Assembly (NCBI RefSeq): GCF_024298885.1
Contig: NZ_CP101166.1
Location: forward strand, 2,417,149 to 2,481,148
Direction of reading: 5' to 3'
DNA length: 64,000 nucleotides
From: Haloglomus halophilum
Lineage (GTDB): Archaea; Halobacteriota; Halobacteria; Halobacteriales; Haloarculaceae
Translations under genes and position numbers: made by a program
The notes under the pieces: model-generated
The model's input: the letters and a program-made list of their open reading frames with translations, nothing else
Database searches by the model: none
Told to the model about the DNA's origin: nothing
Part shown: one piece after another, positions 35,782 to 44,632 of the stretch
Layout: the number at the start of each line of letters is the position of its first letter
How positions within the stretch are numbered: position 1 is the stretch's first letter

Positions 35782-36708
35782 CTACCCCTCCCCGTGCGTG
35801 TAGCCACGGTCGGGGAGCGACTCGCCGTCGATGGTGAGCCCCGCGTCGGCCTCGACGACGGTCCCCACTCGCGTCAGGGCGACGGGACACGCGTCCCGCG
35901 CAGTCGCGAGCGCGGCCTCCGGAACCGTCACGACGAGTTCGAAGTCCTCGCCGAAGAAGGCCGCCAACTCCCGTTCGTCGGCGGCGTCGGCGGCCACCTC
36001 GGCCACGGCGTCGTGGACCGCGAGCGCGTCGCCGTCCAGCGCGATGCCACAGTCCGAGGCCTCGGCCAGCTGATGACAAGAGCGCGCGAGGCCGTCGCTG
36101 GAGTCCATCATGGCGGTCGCGCGGGGGGCGAGCGCCCGTCCTGCGGCCACGCGCGGCGTGAACCTGAAGAGGTCGTTCGCGCGGTCGGGGTCAGAGTCGA
36201 ACAGCCGCAGTGCGGCGGCGGACCGCCCGAGCTCGCCTGTCACGCAGAGCGCGTCGCCCGGCTCGGCACCCGACCGGAGCACCGCCCCTCCCTCACCGAG
36301 GCGGCCGAGCGCGGTCGTGGCGACCGTGAACTCGTCGTGGCCGTCGAGGTCGCCGCCGACGTACGCCGCGTCGACGGCCTCACAGACCTCGCGTGCGCCC
36401 CGGACGAACTCGCGGATCTCGTCGGGACGGAACTCGGGCGCGCCGTAGACCGCGACGGCGGCCGTCGCGGCCGCGCCCATCGCAGCCACGTCCGAGAGCG
36501 ACGCCGCGACCGCCCGCCAGCCCACCGTGTAGCGGGTGGTGCCGTCCGGGAAGTCGGTCCGCTCGTGGAGCATGTCCGTCGTGAGGACCTGCCCGTCGAC
36601 GACGGCGGCGTCGTCGCCCGCGGCCGGGAGGGTGTCCGCGATGAGGGCGAGGGCAGCGCGCTCGTCGACGGGGGTGTCGGGGTCGGGGTCGCTCCCGGAC
36701 TCGGTCAT
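35782..36708 (-). CDS. thiL: Thiamine-monophosphate kinase
   Basis: A 308-residue ThiL making thiamine diphosphate from the monophosphate. It has AGDDAAVVDGQVLTTDML, the Mg/ATP DD motif near the N-terminus, DVAAMGAAATAAV, AYVGGDLDGHDEF, MDSSDGLARSC and FGEDFELVVTV. The ATG at 36708 follows CCTTTACCCC at leaderless distance, giving a 15-residue acidic leader before the conserved part. Confidence 0.92.
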   Translation of the reverse strand: MTESGSDPDPDTPVDERAALALIADTLPAAGDDAAVVDGQVLTTDMLHERTDFPDGTTRYTVGWRAVAASLSDVAAMGAAATAAVAVYGAPEFRPDEIREFVRGAREVCEAVDAAYVGGDLDGHDEFTVATTALGRLGEGGAVLRSGAEPGDALCVTGELGRSAAALRLFDSDPDRANDLFRFTPRVAAGRALAPRATAMMDSSDGLARSCHQLAEASDCGIALDGDALAVHDAVAEVAADAADERELAAFFGEDFELVVTVPEAALATARDACPVALTRVGTVVEADAGLTIDGESLPDRGYTHGEG

Positions 36709-37440
36709 CGTCGGAGGAGGGGGGCGCGCGGGGTAAAGGGATGCCGGCAAGGAGGTGGAGTTAATCGAGACGGTACCCGTGTGTCCAAATTCTCCGCCTG
36801 CTCTCTCTGGAACAGCGGAGACGACAACGAGAGAACCGATAGAAAGCCCCCGCCCGCTCGACCAGCCGCGGCTCGTTGCGCTCCTCGCGCTCACTCCGCT
36901 CGCGCTGCGGTGCTTACGTCGCCGGGGCTGGGTCGAGGCGGGCGGCCCCTTTCAGTCCCGCCCTGTTGCCTGTGGCACCGAGCGTTCGCGGGTGGTGGTT
37001 CCAGCGGAGCAGGGTGCCCCCACACCTCCCCGCGCCGTCGCCGCGAGGCTTCGACACGCTCGCTTTCGCTCGCGGTCTCAGCCGGGGGGCGACGGCGCGC
37101 TTCCTGGTCGCGGAACCAGCCGGCCGACCAACCGCCACCCGGCCGGGAGCGCGTGCCGAGGGCCGGACGGCCCGAGTGCCGCGCGACCTGGGGAAGGGAA
37201 GGGGCGCCGCGCCCATGACACCGGCCACGTCGGGTGGGAATGAAAGGGGCCGGCCGCTCGGCGGCGCCCGGACGACGCAAGCACCGCAGCGGAGGGAGCG
37301 AAGTCCTCGCGAGCGAAGCGAGCGAGGGCCGTGCCAGAGCTTGCTCTGGCTGAGCGACCGGAGCGAGGAGCGCAGCGAGGCCCGGCGTCCCGAGCGGTCG
37401 GGGGCTTTCGACAGCCTCCCGTCGTCGCCGTCACCACCAT
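36709..37440. repeat. Intergenic repeat island between divergent genes
   Basis: No gene is supported here; frames are Arg/Pro/Ala-rich translations of the GC pattern. From about 36980 the segment parallels the island at 13.5 kb: GGTGGTTCCAGCGGAGC, then CCCCACAC, then GCGCGCTTCCTGG with GGAACCAGCCGG. A copy of the 50-bp palindromic element lies at 37303-37355 in the plus orientation. The order of shared blocks is the same in both islands. Confidence 0.6.
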
Positions 37441-37534
37441 CACCGTACACCCACCACTTCCACTCCGCCACCGTACACCCACCACTTCCACTCCGTCACC
37501 GTACACCCACCACTTCCACTCCGCCACCGAACAC
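37441..37534. repeat. 28-bp tandem repeat, 3.3 copies
   Basis: The unit begins CACCGTACACCCACCACTTC and is 28 bases long. Copies lie at 37441-37468, 37469-37496 and 37497-37524 and differ only at the last base, followed by a partial copy to 37534. It lies immediately before the TATA-like CTTTAGAC (37535 onward) of the next gene. Confidence 0.92.
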
Positions 37535-37564
37535 CTTTAGACGGCACCCGCCCACCGGCCGGAC

Positions 37565-37990
37565 ATGGATTATCGTCAGGTCGAGGGCGCCCGGGAGTTC
37601 GTCGCCCGACTCGACCACGGCCGGGACTGGCGCGCGCAGATCGAGGAATTCGCCGCCGACGAGGGCATCGACGCGGCCTTCTTCGTCGGCCTCGGGGCGG
37701 TGCAGGACGCGGAGATATACTTCTACGACCAGGACGAGCAGGAGTACTACCCCGAGCGGTTCGACGAGCCGTTCGAGGTTGCCTCCTGTACGGGCAACGT
37801 CTCGTGGCTCGACGGGGAGCGCTTCGCGCACACGCACATGGTCCTCTCGCGCGAGGACGGCTCCTGTGTCGCGGGCCACCTCAACGAGGCGACGACGTTC
37901 GCCGGCGAGGTGTACGTCCGTGAGTTCGACACCGACCTCGTGCGCGAACACGACGAGACGACCGACCTCGACCTGTGGGGCGGGCTCTGA
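37565..37990 (+). CDS. PPC-domain (DUF296) DNA-binding-like protein
   Basis: A 141-residue single PPC domain, the fold shared with plant AT-hook PD1 proteins. It has FVARLDHGRDWRAQIEEFAA, AAFFVGLGAVQDAEIYFYD and FAHTHMVLSREDGSCVAGHL, where the conserved H-x-H-x(n)-G-G/H-L pattern can bind metal. Prokaryotic members form trimers, and their role is unclear. The TATA-like element at 37535 and the ATG at 37565 suit a leaderless mRNA directly behind the 28-bp tandem repeat. Confidence 0.85.
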   Translation: MDYRQVEGAREFVARLDHGRDWRAQIEEFAADEGIDAAFFVGLGAVQDAEIYFYDQDEQEYYPERFDEPFEVASCTGNVSWLDGERFAHTHMVLSREDGSCVAGHLNEATTFAGEVYVREFDTDLVREHDETTDLDLWGGL

Positions 37991-38109
37991 GGCCAGCCAA
38001 CAATCGAGAAATCTGTGCGGGAAGCGGCGTGGGAACAACATACGAATCGAACTGACGGGGTAATCGACGAAACCGTGATACAACGATACAATACCTGGGG
38101 GTGGTCGTA

Positions 38110-41100
38110 GTGCGCGAGGCCGACGAGCGCTACTTCGAGCGCATCGAGGACCAGCTGGACGACGCCTTCGCCGCGGCGCGCGCGGCCAAGGAGCGCGGCG
38201 GCGACCCCTCGACCGAGATCGAGATTCCGGTCGCGAAGGACATGGCCGACCGGGTCGAGAACATCCTCGGCATCGACGGGGTCGCCGAGCGGGTCCGCGA
38301 GTTGGAGGGGGAGATGTCCCGCGAGGAGGCGGCGCTGGAACTGGTCACCGACTTCGTCGACGGGAACGTCGGGGACTACGACGGGCGCGCCGGGAAGGTC
38401 GAGGGTGCGGTCCGCACGGCGGTCGCGCTCCTCACCGAGGGCGTCGTCGCGGCGCCCATCGAGGGCATCGACCGCGTCGAACTGCTGGAGAACGACGACG
38501 GCACGGAGTTCGTGAACGTCTACTACGCCGGCCCCATCCGCTCGGCGGGTGGGACGGCGCAGGCGCTCTCGGTGCTCGTCGCGGACTACGCCCGGTCGCT
38601 GCTGGGCATCGAGGAGTACCGGGCGCGGGACGCGGAGGTCGAGCGCTACGCCGAGGAGATCGGCCTCTACGACAAGGAGACGGGGCTCCAGTACACCCCG
38701 AAGGACCCCGAGACGAAGTTCATCGCCGAGAACCTCCCCATCATGCTGGACGGGGAGGCCACCGGCGACGAGGAGGTCTCGGGCTTTCGCGACCTCGACC
38801 GGGTCGACACCAACAACGCCCGCGGGGGGATGTGTCTCGTCCTCGCCGAGGGTATCGCGCTGAAGGCCCCGAAGATACAGCGCTACACGCGCGGGCTGGA
38901 CGAGGTCGACTGGCCGTGGCTCCAGGACCTCATCGACGGGAACTACAAGGACGAGACGGGGGATGGCGACGAGGGCGACGAGGCGGAGGCCGACGACGGT
39001 GACGAGGCGGACGAAGCCGACGACGATGCCGAGGACGCGGCCGACGAACCCGCAGGCCCGCCTCGCGTCGAGAAGTCGAAGAAGTTCCTGCGCGACCTCA
39101 TCGCGGGCCGACCGGTCTTCGGCCACCCCTCCGAGGCGGGGGGCTTCCGCCTGCGCTACGGCCGCGCGCGCAACCACGGCTTCGCGACCGCCGGCGTCCA
39201 CCCCGCGACGATGCACCTCGTCGACGACTTCCTCGCGACCGGGACCCAGATAAAGACCGAGCGCCCCGGCAAGGCCGCCGGCGTCGTCCCGGTCGACTCC
39301 ATCGAGGGACCGACCGTCAAACTCGCCAACGGCGAGGTCCGGCGCGTCGACGACACCGAGGAGGCCAAGGAGATCCGCAACGGCGTCGACGCCATCCTCG
39401 ACCTGGGCGAGTACCTCGTCAACTACGGCGAGTTCGTCGAGAACAACCATCCGCTCGCGCCCGCCTCCTACACGGTCGAGTGGTGGACCCACGAGATGCG
39501 GGACTCCGAGGCCGACGTGCAGGCGCTCGAGGACGACCCGCACGTCGACCTCGCACACCCCTCGGCCGCGCAGGCGCTGGAGTGGGCGACGACGTACGAC
39601 GCGCCGCTCCACCCCACCTACACGCCGTGCTGGCACGACATCTCCGTCGAAGCCCTCGACGCGCTCGCGACCGCCGCGGGCGAGGGCTCGTGGGCCGAGG
39701 CCGACGGGCTGGCGATGCCCGACGACGATGCCGGGCCCGGTGGCCGGGACGTGCCCGACGGTGAGGGCCGGACGCTCGTCCTCCCGCGCTCGGACCCCGT
39801 GACCCAGGCGCTGGAGGCCCTTCTCGTCGAGCACACGCAGGGCGAGGACACGCTGACGGTTCCGGACGCGCTCCCGCTCGTGCGCTCGCTCGGACTCACC
39901 GAGGGGCTCGAACGGACGTGGACGCTCGACGACCTCCCGTCCGAGGCCCGCGAGTACGACGGCGGCGACAACGCAATCGAGGCTGCGAACGCGGTCGCCC
40001 CGTTCGCGCTCCGCGAGCGCGCGCCCACCCGCATCGGCGCGCGGATGGGCCGCCCGGAGAAGTCCGAGAGCCGCGACCTCTCGCCCGCGGTCCACACGCT
40101 GTTCCCCATCGGCGAGGCGGGCGGCAGTCAGCGCTCGTTCGCCGACGCCGCGAAGTACGCGCCCACGATGGAGCATCCACAGGGCCGCGTGGACGTGGAA
40201 CTCGCGCGCCGGGAGTGCCCGGACTGCCGGACCGAGACCTTCCGCGCGCGCTGTCAGGACTGCAACACCGTCACAGAGGCAGTCTACGTCTGCCCCGACT
40301 GCGACAGCGAGGTGGAACCCGACGAGTCCGGCCGCGCCGAGTGCCCGCGCTGCGAGACGCTCGCCTCACCGACCCAGTACGTCACGCTCGACGCGAACAG
40401 CGAGTACCGCGGCGCGATGGAGAGCGTGAAGGAGCGCGAGAACGCCTTCGGGACGCTGAAAGCCGTCAAGGGGCTCACCTCCGAGGAGAAGGTCCCCGAA
40501 CCCGTCGAGAAGGGCATCCTCCGGGCGAAGAACGGCGTCTCGGTGTTCAAGGACGGCACCGTCCGCTACGACATGACCGACCTCCCGGTCACGTCGGTCC
40601 GGCCCGAGGAACTCGACGTGACGGCCGAGGACTTCCGCGAACTCGGCTACGACGAGGACATCGACGGCCAGCCCCTCCGCCACGACGACCAGCTGGTCGA
40701 GCTGAAGGTCCAGGACATCGTTCTCTCGGACGGCGCCGCTGAGCACATGCTCCGGACGGCCGACTTCGTCGACGACCTGCTCACCCAGTACTACGGCACG
40801 GAGCCGTTCTACGACGTGGACGAGCGGCAGGATCTGGTCGGTGAACTGGTGTTCGGGATGGCGCCGCACACGTCGGCTGCGGTGGTCGGTCGGGTGGTGG
40901 GGTTCACGAGTGCGGCTGTGGGGTACGCGCATCCGTACTTCCACGCAGCGAAGCGGCGGAATTGCTTCCATCCGGAGACCGAGATAGTGTACGAGGACGG
41001 AGATGGCCGCCAGCGGGCGTCCATCCGCTCGTTCGTCGAGAAGCGACTCGAAGACCCCGAGACCGACGACTTCGGGACGCTCGTTCAGGAACTAGATGGC

Positions 41101-42246
41101 GAGGTCACCGTTCCGTCCATCGACGCGGACGGGAACCGGGTCGTCAGAGCCGTCGAAGCCGTTTCCAAGCACCCTGCCCCTGACCATCTCCTCCGAATCG
41201 AGACCGAGGCAGGTCGTTCGATTCAGGTGACGCCTGACCATTCGATGCTCCGGCTCGAAGATGGACCAACGAAGATTCCTGCATCCGAACTGGAACTCGG
41301 CGACGAGGTTCCGGTCCCTTCGGAGACGATGGCGGGGACCTCGGGAACCGATGCTGGCGTTCCGCTCGCAGACGGCGGTGGCGTGGTGAGCGACACGGTC
41401 GACCGAATCGAATTCGCCGAGTCCGATGTGGACCACGTCTACTGTCTCACTGTCGATGAAACAAATGCATTAATTGCAGAAGATTTACTGGTCTCTCAGT
41501 GCGACGGAGACGAAGATTGCGTTATGCTACTTATGGACGGGCTTCTCAACTTCTCGCGGAAATATCTACCGAACCAGCGCGGTGGCCGGATGGACGCCCC
41601 CCTCGTCATGTCCTCGCGCATCGACCCCTCGGAGATCGACGACGAGGCGCACAACATGGACATCGTGACCTCGTACCCGCGCGAGTTCTACGAGGCGACC
41701 CGCGAGATGGCCGACCCGGAGGAGGTGGACGTCCAGATCGCCGAGTCCACCCTCGGCACCGACGAGGAGTACCGCGGGTTCGACCACACCCACGATACGA
41801 CGGACATCGCACTCGGCCCGGACCTGTCGGCGTACAAGACGCTCGACGACATGGACAAGAAGATGGACGGCCAGCTGGAGCTGGCCCGGAAGATACGGGC
41901 GGTCGACGAGACGGACGTGGCCGAGCGCATCATCGAGTACCACTTCCTCCCCGACCTCATCGGGAACCTCCGGGCGTTCAGCCGGCAGGAGACGCGCTGT
42001 CGGGACTGCGGGGAGAAGTACCGGCGGATGCCGCTCTCGGGCGACTGCCGGGAGTGTGGCGGCGAGGTGTCGCTTACCGTCTACCAGGGCTCGGTGAACA
42101 AGTACATGGACACGGCGCGGCGCGTGGCCGAGGAGTACGGCGCCCGGCCGTACACGAAACAGCGCCTCGAGATACTGAACAAGGCGCTGGAGTCCATCTT
42201 CGAGAACGACCACAACAAGCAGAGCGGCATCGCGGACTTCATGTGA
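38110..42246 (+). CDS. polC: DNA polymerase D large subunit (DP2) with intein
   Basis: A 1378-residue precursor of the archaeal replicative PolD large subunit. The family N-terminus is READERYFERIEDQLDDAF. An acidic halophile insertion lies at residues about 282-317. Zinc modules are CPDCRTETFRARCQDC, CPDCDSEV and CPRC (about 703-748), and C-terminal CRDCGEKYRRM with CRECGG. The catalytic double-psi barrel motif N-CDGDEDCVMLLMDGLLNF is split by an intein at residues 952-1130. Removing the intein leaves about 1199 residues, a normal DP2 length. GTG at 38110 is preferred to GTG 38101 because GGGGGTGG lies before it. Confidence 0.96.
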   Translation: MREADERYFERIEDQLDDAFAAARAAKERGGDPSTEIEIPVAKDMADRVENILGIDGVAERVRELEGEMSREEAALELVTDFVDGNVGDYDGRAGKVEGAVRTAVALLTEGVVAAPIEGIDRVELLENDDGTEFVNVYYAGPIRSAGGTAQALSVLVADYARSLLGIEEYRARDAEVERYAEEIGLYDKETGLQYTPKDPETKFIAENLPIMLDGEATGDEEVSGFRDLDRVDTNNARGGMCLVLAEGIALKAPKIQRYTRGLDEVDWPWLQDLIDGNYKDETGDGDEGDEAEADDGDEADEADDDAEDAADEPAGPPRVEKSKKFLRDLIAGRPVFGHPSEAGGFRLRYGRARNHGFATAGVHPATMHLVDDFLATGTQIKTERPGKAAGVVPVDSIEGPTVKLANGEVRRVDDTEEAKEIRNGVDAILDLGEYLVNYGEFVENNHPLAPASYTVEWWTHEMRDSEADVQALEDDPHVDLAHPSAAQALEWATTYDAPLHPTYTPCWHDISVEALDALATAAGEGSWAEADGLAMPDDDAGPGGRDVPDGEGRTLVLPRSDPVTQALEALLVEHTQGEDTLTVPDALPLVRSLGLTEGLERTWTLDDLPSEAREYDGGDNAIEAANAVAPFALRERAPTRIGARMGRPEKSESRDLSPAVHTLFPIGEAGGSQRSFADAAKYAPTMEHPQGRVDVELARRECPDCRTETFRARCQDCNTVTEAVYVCPDCDSEVEPDESGRAECPRCETLASPTQYVTLDANSEYRGAMESVKERENAFGTLKAVKGLTSEEKVPEPVEKGILRAKNGVSVFKDGTVRYDMTDLPVTSVRPEELDVTAEDFRELGYDEDIDGQPLRHDDQLVELKVQDIVLSDGAAEHMLRTADFVDDLLTQYYGTEPFYDVDERQDLVGELVFGMAPHTSAAVVGRVVGFTSAAVGYAHPYFHAAKRRNCFHPETEIVYEDGDGRQRASIRSFVEKRLEDPETDDFGTLVQELDGEVTVPSIDADGNRVVRAVEAVSKHPAPDHLLRIETEAGRSIQVTPDHSMLRLEDGPTKIPASELELGDEVPVPSETMAGTSGTDAGVPLADGGGVVSDTVDRIEFAESDVDHVYCLTVDETNALIAEDLLVSQCDGDEDCVMLLMDGLLNFSRKYLPNQRGGRMDAPLVMSSRIDPSEIDDEAHNMDIVTSYPREFYEATREMADPEEVDVQIAESTLGTDEEYRGFDHTHDTTDIALGPDLSAYKTLDDMDKKMDGQLELARKIRAVDETDVAERIIEYHFLPDLIGNLRAFSRQETRCRDCGEKYRRMPLSGDCRECGGEVSLTVYQGSVNKYMDTARRVAEEYGARPYTKQRLEILNKALESIFENDHNKQSGIADFM
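40963..41499 (+). other. Mini-intein in the PolC catalytic motif
   Basis: A 179-residue protein-splicing element. It begins with Cys1 in CFHPETEIVYEDGDG. Block B is QVTPDHSML with the conserved T-x-x-H. Block F is DHVYCLTVDETNALIAED, ending LLVSQ before extein Cys+1 of CDGDED. There is no LAGLIDADG endonuclease block, so it can splice but not home by itself. The C-terminal residue is Gln rather than Asn, as known for archaeal Pol II inteins, and the usual penultimate His is Ser. Confidence 0.93.
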
Positions 42247-42248
42247 AC

Positions 42249-42320
42249 GAGCTTTTTCCCGCTCGGGTTCGTGGGCGAAGCCCGCGAACCTCTCGCGGCA
42301 AAAAACGTTCAGAAGAAAGC
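42249..42320 (+). terminator. Stop-codon-adjacent hairpin element, copy A (after polC)
   Basis: GAGCTTTTT begins two bases after the polC stop. A stem GGTTCG...CGAACC (42266-42271 and 42285-42290) with an inner GGGC-GAA-GCCC follows, then a C/G-rich base and GCAAAAAACGTTCAGAA. The T-run and A-run can pair, making a long hairpin. The same architecture occurs after htpX and after pdhC. It probably acts as a terminator or a mobile repeat. Confidence 0.6.
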
Positions 42321-42496
42321 CGGCACCCGGGCGCCTACGGCGCCCTCGTGCCGGTGAAACCGCGCTCGCTTCGCTCGCGCGGTATGCAGCTTCGGATATA
42401 TTCTCGGACCCAGTCCTCTGCCCGTGCCTGAACACGTTACCACATCACGCGGCAAGTGTGGAACTATTTGAGTGAGGAGGCTGCAACTCGGGGTAT

Positions 42497-43516
42497 ATGG
42501 CCGCCATCGAGTTGGACGGGGTCACCAAGCGGTACGGGACCCTCACAGCCCTGGACGACCTGTCACTGACGGTCGAGGAGGGCGAGGTGTTCGGGTTCCT
42601 CGGGCCGAACGGGGCGGGCAAATCGACGACGATCAACGTCCTGCTGGACTTCGTCCGGCCGGACGACGGCGAGGTACGCCTGCTCGGCGAACCCGTCCGG
42701 CGCGAGCAGAGCGACGCGGTTCGCGAGCGCGTCGGCGTCCTCCCCGAAGGGTTCGGCGTCTACGACCGGCTCTCCGGGCGCAAGCACCTCGCGTTCGCCA
42801 TCGATTCGAAGGACGCGGCCGACGACCCCGACGAACTGCTGGCGCGGGTCGGGCTCGACGGTGACGGCGACCGGCCGGCGGGGGATTACTCCCGCGGGAT
42901 GAAACAGCGGCTCGTCCTCGCGATGGCGCTCGTCGGCGAGCCGGAGCTGCTGGTACTGGACGAGCCCTCGACGGGGCTGGACCCCAACGGCGCGCGCCGG
43001 ATGCGCGAGGTGGTCCGCGAGGAGGCCGCCCGCGGTGCGACGGTGTTCTTCTCCTCGCACATCCTCGGGCAGGTCGAGGCGGTCTGTGACCGCGTCGGCA
43101 TCATCCGCGACGGCGAGATGATCGCGGTCGACTCCGTCGAGGGGCTGCGCGAGGCCAGCGGCGCGGAGAGCGCGCTCGAGGTTTCGACCGAATCGGAGGC
43201 CTCCGAGACGGCGCTCGACGATGTGCGGGCCCTGGCCGGCGTCTCCGAGGTCCGGGCGGCGGGCACGCAGGTGACGGTCACGCTGGGGGACGAGGTCCGG
43301 AAGACCGAGATACTGGACGCGCTCGAGTCGGCCGGCGTTCAGGTCGTCGATTTCGAGACCCGCGAGACCTCGCTCGAGGACCTGTTCGCAGCCTACACCG
43401 AGGGTGACGAGGCCGAGAACGGTGACAGCGACGCCGAGGACGCCACCGCTGCCGACGAGGCTGACGAGGCCGACCCCGACGGGTCCGTGGGCGACGAGGG
43501 GGGTGAGACCGCGTGA
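42497..43516 (+). CDS. ABC-2 type transporter ATP-binding protein
   Basis: A 339-residue ATPase. It has Walker A GPNGAGKST, signature YSRGMKQRLVLAMALV, Walker B LLVLDEPSTGLDPNG, and SSHILGQVEAVCDRV. About 210 residues of ATPase are followed by the accessory domain and a 40-residue acidic tail (residues about 300-339). The stop overlaps the GTG start of the permease. Substrate unknown; this group exports drugs, lipids or peptides, or works in protein maturation. Confidence 0.9.
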   Translation: MAAIELDGVTKRYGTLTALDDLSLTVEEGEVFGFLGPNGAGKSTTINVLLDFVRPDDGEVRLLGEPVRREQSDAVRERVGVLPEGFGVYDRLSGRKHLAFAIDSKDAADDPDELLARVGLDGDGDRPAGDYSRGMKQRLVLAMALVGEPELLVLDEPSTGLDPNGARRMREVVREEAARGATVFFSSHILGQVEAVCDRVGIIRDGEMIAVDSVEGLREASGAESALEVSTESEASETALDDVRALAGVSEVRAAGTQVTVTLGDEVRKTEILDALESAGVQVVDFETRETSLEDLFAAYTEGDEAENGDSDAEDATAADEADEADPDGSVGDEGGETA

Positions 43517-44460
43517 ACTCGGTGCTCGCCATCGCGCGCAAGGACTTCGAGGACGCCATCCGGTCGCGCGGCGTGTTGCTGGTCTCCGTGCTGTTCGTCG
43601 GGCTGTTCGTGTTCGGTGCGTACTTCTTCGCCGACGCGGTCTCGCAGGCGGCACAGCAGGCCGGCAACGCGCCCGCCCAGGGCGGCGGTGGCGGCAGCCC
43701 GGACTCGAACACGTTCCTTCGGGTCCTCTCCTCGGGCGTGACGCTGCTCGTCCCCGTGGTCGCACTCGTCGCGTCCTACAGCGCCATCGTCGGCGAGCGG
43801 ACGGACGGGACCCTGAAGCTCCTGCTCTCGCTGCCCCACTCCCGCCGGGACGTGGTCGTCGGGAAGCTCCTGGGCCGCGGTGCGGTCGTCTGTCTCCCTG
43901 CGGTTGGGGGCCTGCTGCTGTCGATGCTGGTGTTCCCGCTCACCGGCGTCTCGCTCAAGCCGGCCGCGTTCCTCGGGTTCATCCTCCTGACAGGGCTGTT
44001 GGCGGTCACCTTCGTGGCGCTCTCGGTGGGCATCTCGGCCGCTGCCTCCACCGGCCGCCGCGCGGTGGTCGGCACCGTCGGCGCCTACATCGGCCTGCTG
44101 GTGTTCTGGAACCAGGCGGTCGACCCCCTCGTGAGCCGGCTCGCCAACACCCTCGACTGGGGCCAGGCGACCGTGCTGAAGGCCTCGATCACCCTGAAGC
44201 TCCTCAACCCGCTCGGAGCCTACAACTCGCTCGTCGCCTCGCTCGTCACCGACTCGACGGCTAGCGCCCGGGCCGCCGTCACGGGTGGTATCCAGCTCTC
44301 ACGCCAGGCGGGGCTCCTCCAGCGAGTGTACGCCCAGCAACTCAGCCAGCAGGGGATCCCGTTCTACCTCACCGACGCGGCCGTCGTGGCCTACCTGCTG
44401 CTGTGGCTTGTCGTACCGCTCCTCGCGGGGTACGCCATCTTCCGGTCGGCCGACCTCTGA
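43513..44460 (+). CDS. ABC-2 type permease
   Basis: A 315-residue permease partnering the preceding ATPase. It starts LAIARKDFEDAIRSRGVLLV, typical of ABC-2 permeases, and has six hydrophobic segments (about 20-40, 78-95, 123-140, 150-178, 185-203 and 290-310). A Gly/Pro-rich extracellular loop (about residues 45-65) follows helix 1, and a loop with ISLRQ-like polarity precedes the last helix. Translation starts at GTG overlapping the ATPase stop. Confidence 0.87.
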   Translation: MNSVLAIARKDFEDAIRSRGVLLVSVLFVGLFVFGAYFFADAVSQAAQQAGNAPAQGGGGGSPDSNTFLRVLSSGVTLLVPVVALVASYSAIVGERTDGTLKLLLSLPHSRRDVVVGKLLGRGAVVCLPAVGGLLLSMLVFPLTGVSLKPAAFLGFILLTGLLAVTFVALSVGISAAASTGRRAVVGTVGAYIGLLVFWNQAVDPLVSRLANTLDWGQATVLKASITLKLLNPLGAYNSLVASLVTDSTASARAAVTGGIQLSRQAGLLQRVYAQQLSQQGIPFYLTDAAVVAYLLLWLVVPLLAGYAIFRSADL

Positions 44461-44600
44461 GCGGTACACGCTGAATACGCATCGGATAACGAGAATGGGG
44501 CCGATATTCTGCCAATCAATCGATATATGTCCGTATCTGTGGCATGTTAACTGACTTCTCCGCTACGTATCGGTTTTGATATGGTGCCTGGGCCACGCGG

Positions 44601-44606
44601 TTTATG
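44601..44606 (+). promoter_or_regulatory. TATA-like box of htpX
   Basis: TTTATG lies 27-32 bases before the chosen htpX ATG, suiting a leaderless transcript. The 170-base gap upstream is AT-rich, with GATAT-containing inverted pieces near 44535 and 44570. Confidence 0.5.
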
Positions 44607-44632
44607 ACCCTGCGTGGCCTACCCCCGGGTAC

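Noticed and set aside
37441-37534. Short 28-bp repeats considered as a CRISPR array
   Set aside because: The units are directly joined with no unique spacers, and no cas gene lies in the window.
36876-38063. A 395-codon plus-strand frame across the island and PPC gene
   Set aside because: It reads through repeats and the 28-bp array and overlaps the well-supported PPC gene in another frame.
37747-40176. An 809-codon minus-strand frame opposite polC
   Set aside because: Low-complexity antisense translation of GC-rich codons; polC motifs occupy the plus strand.
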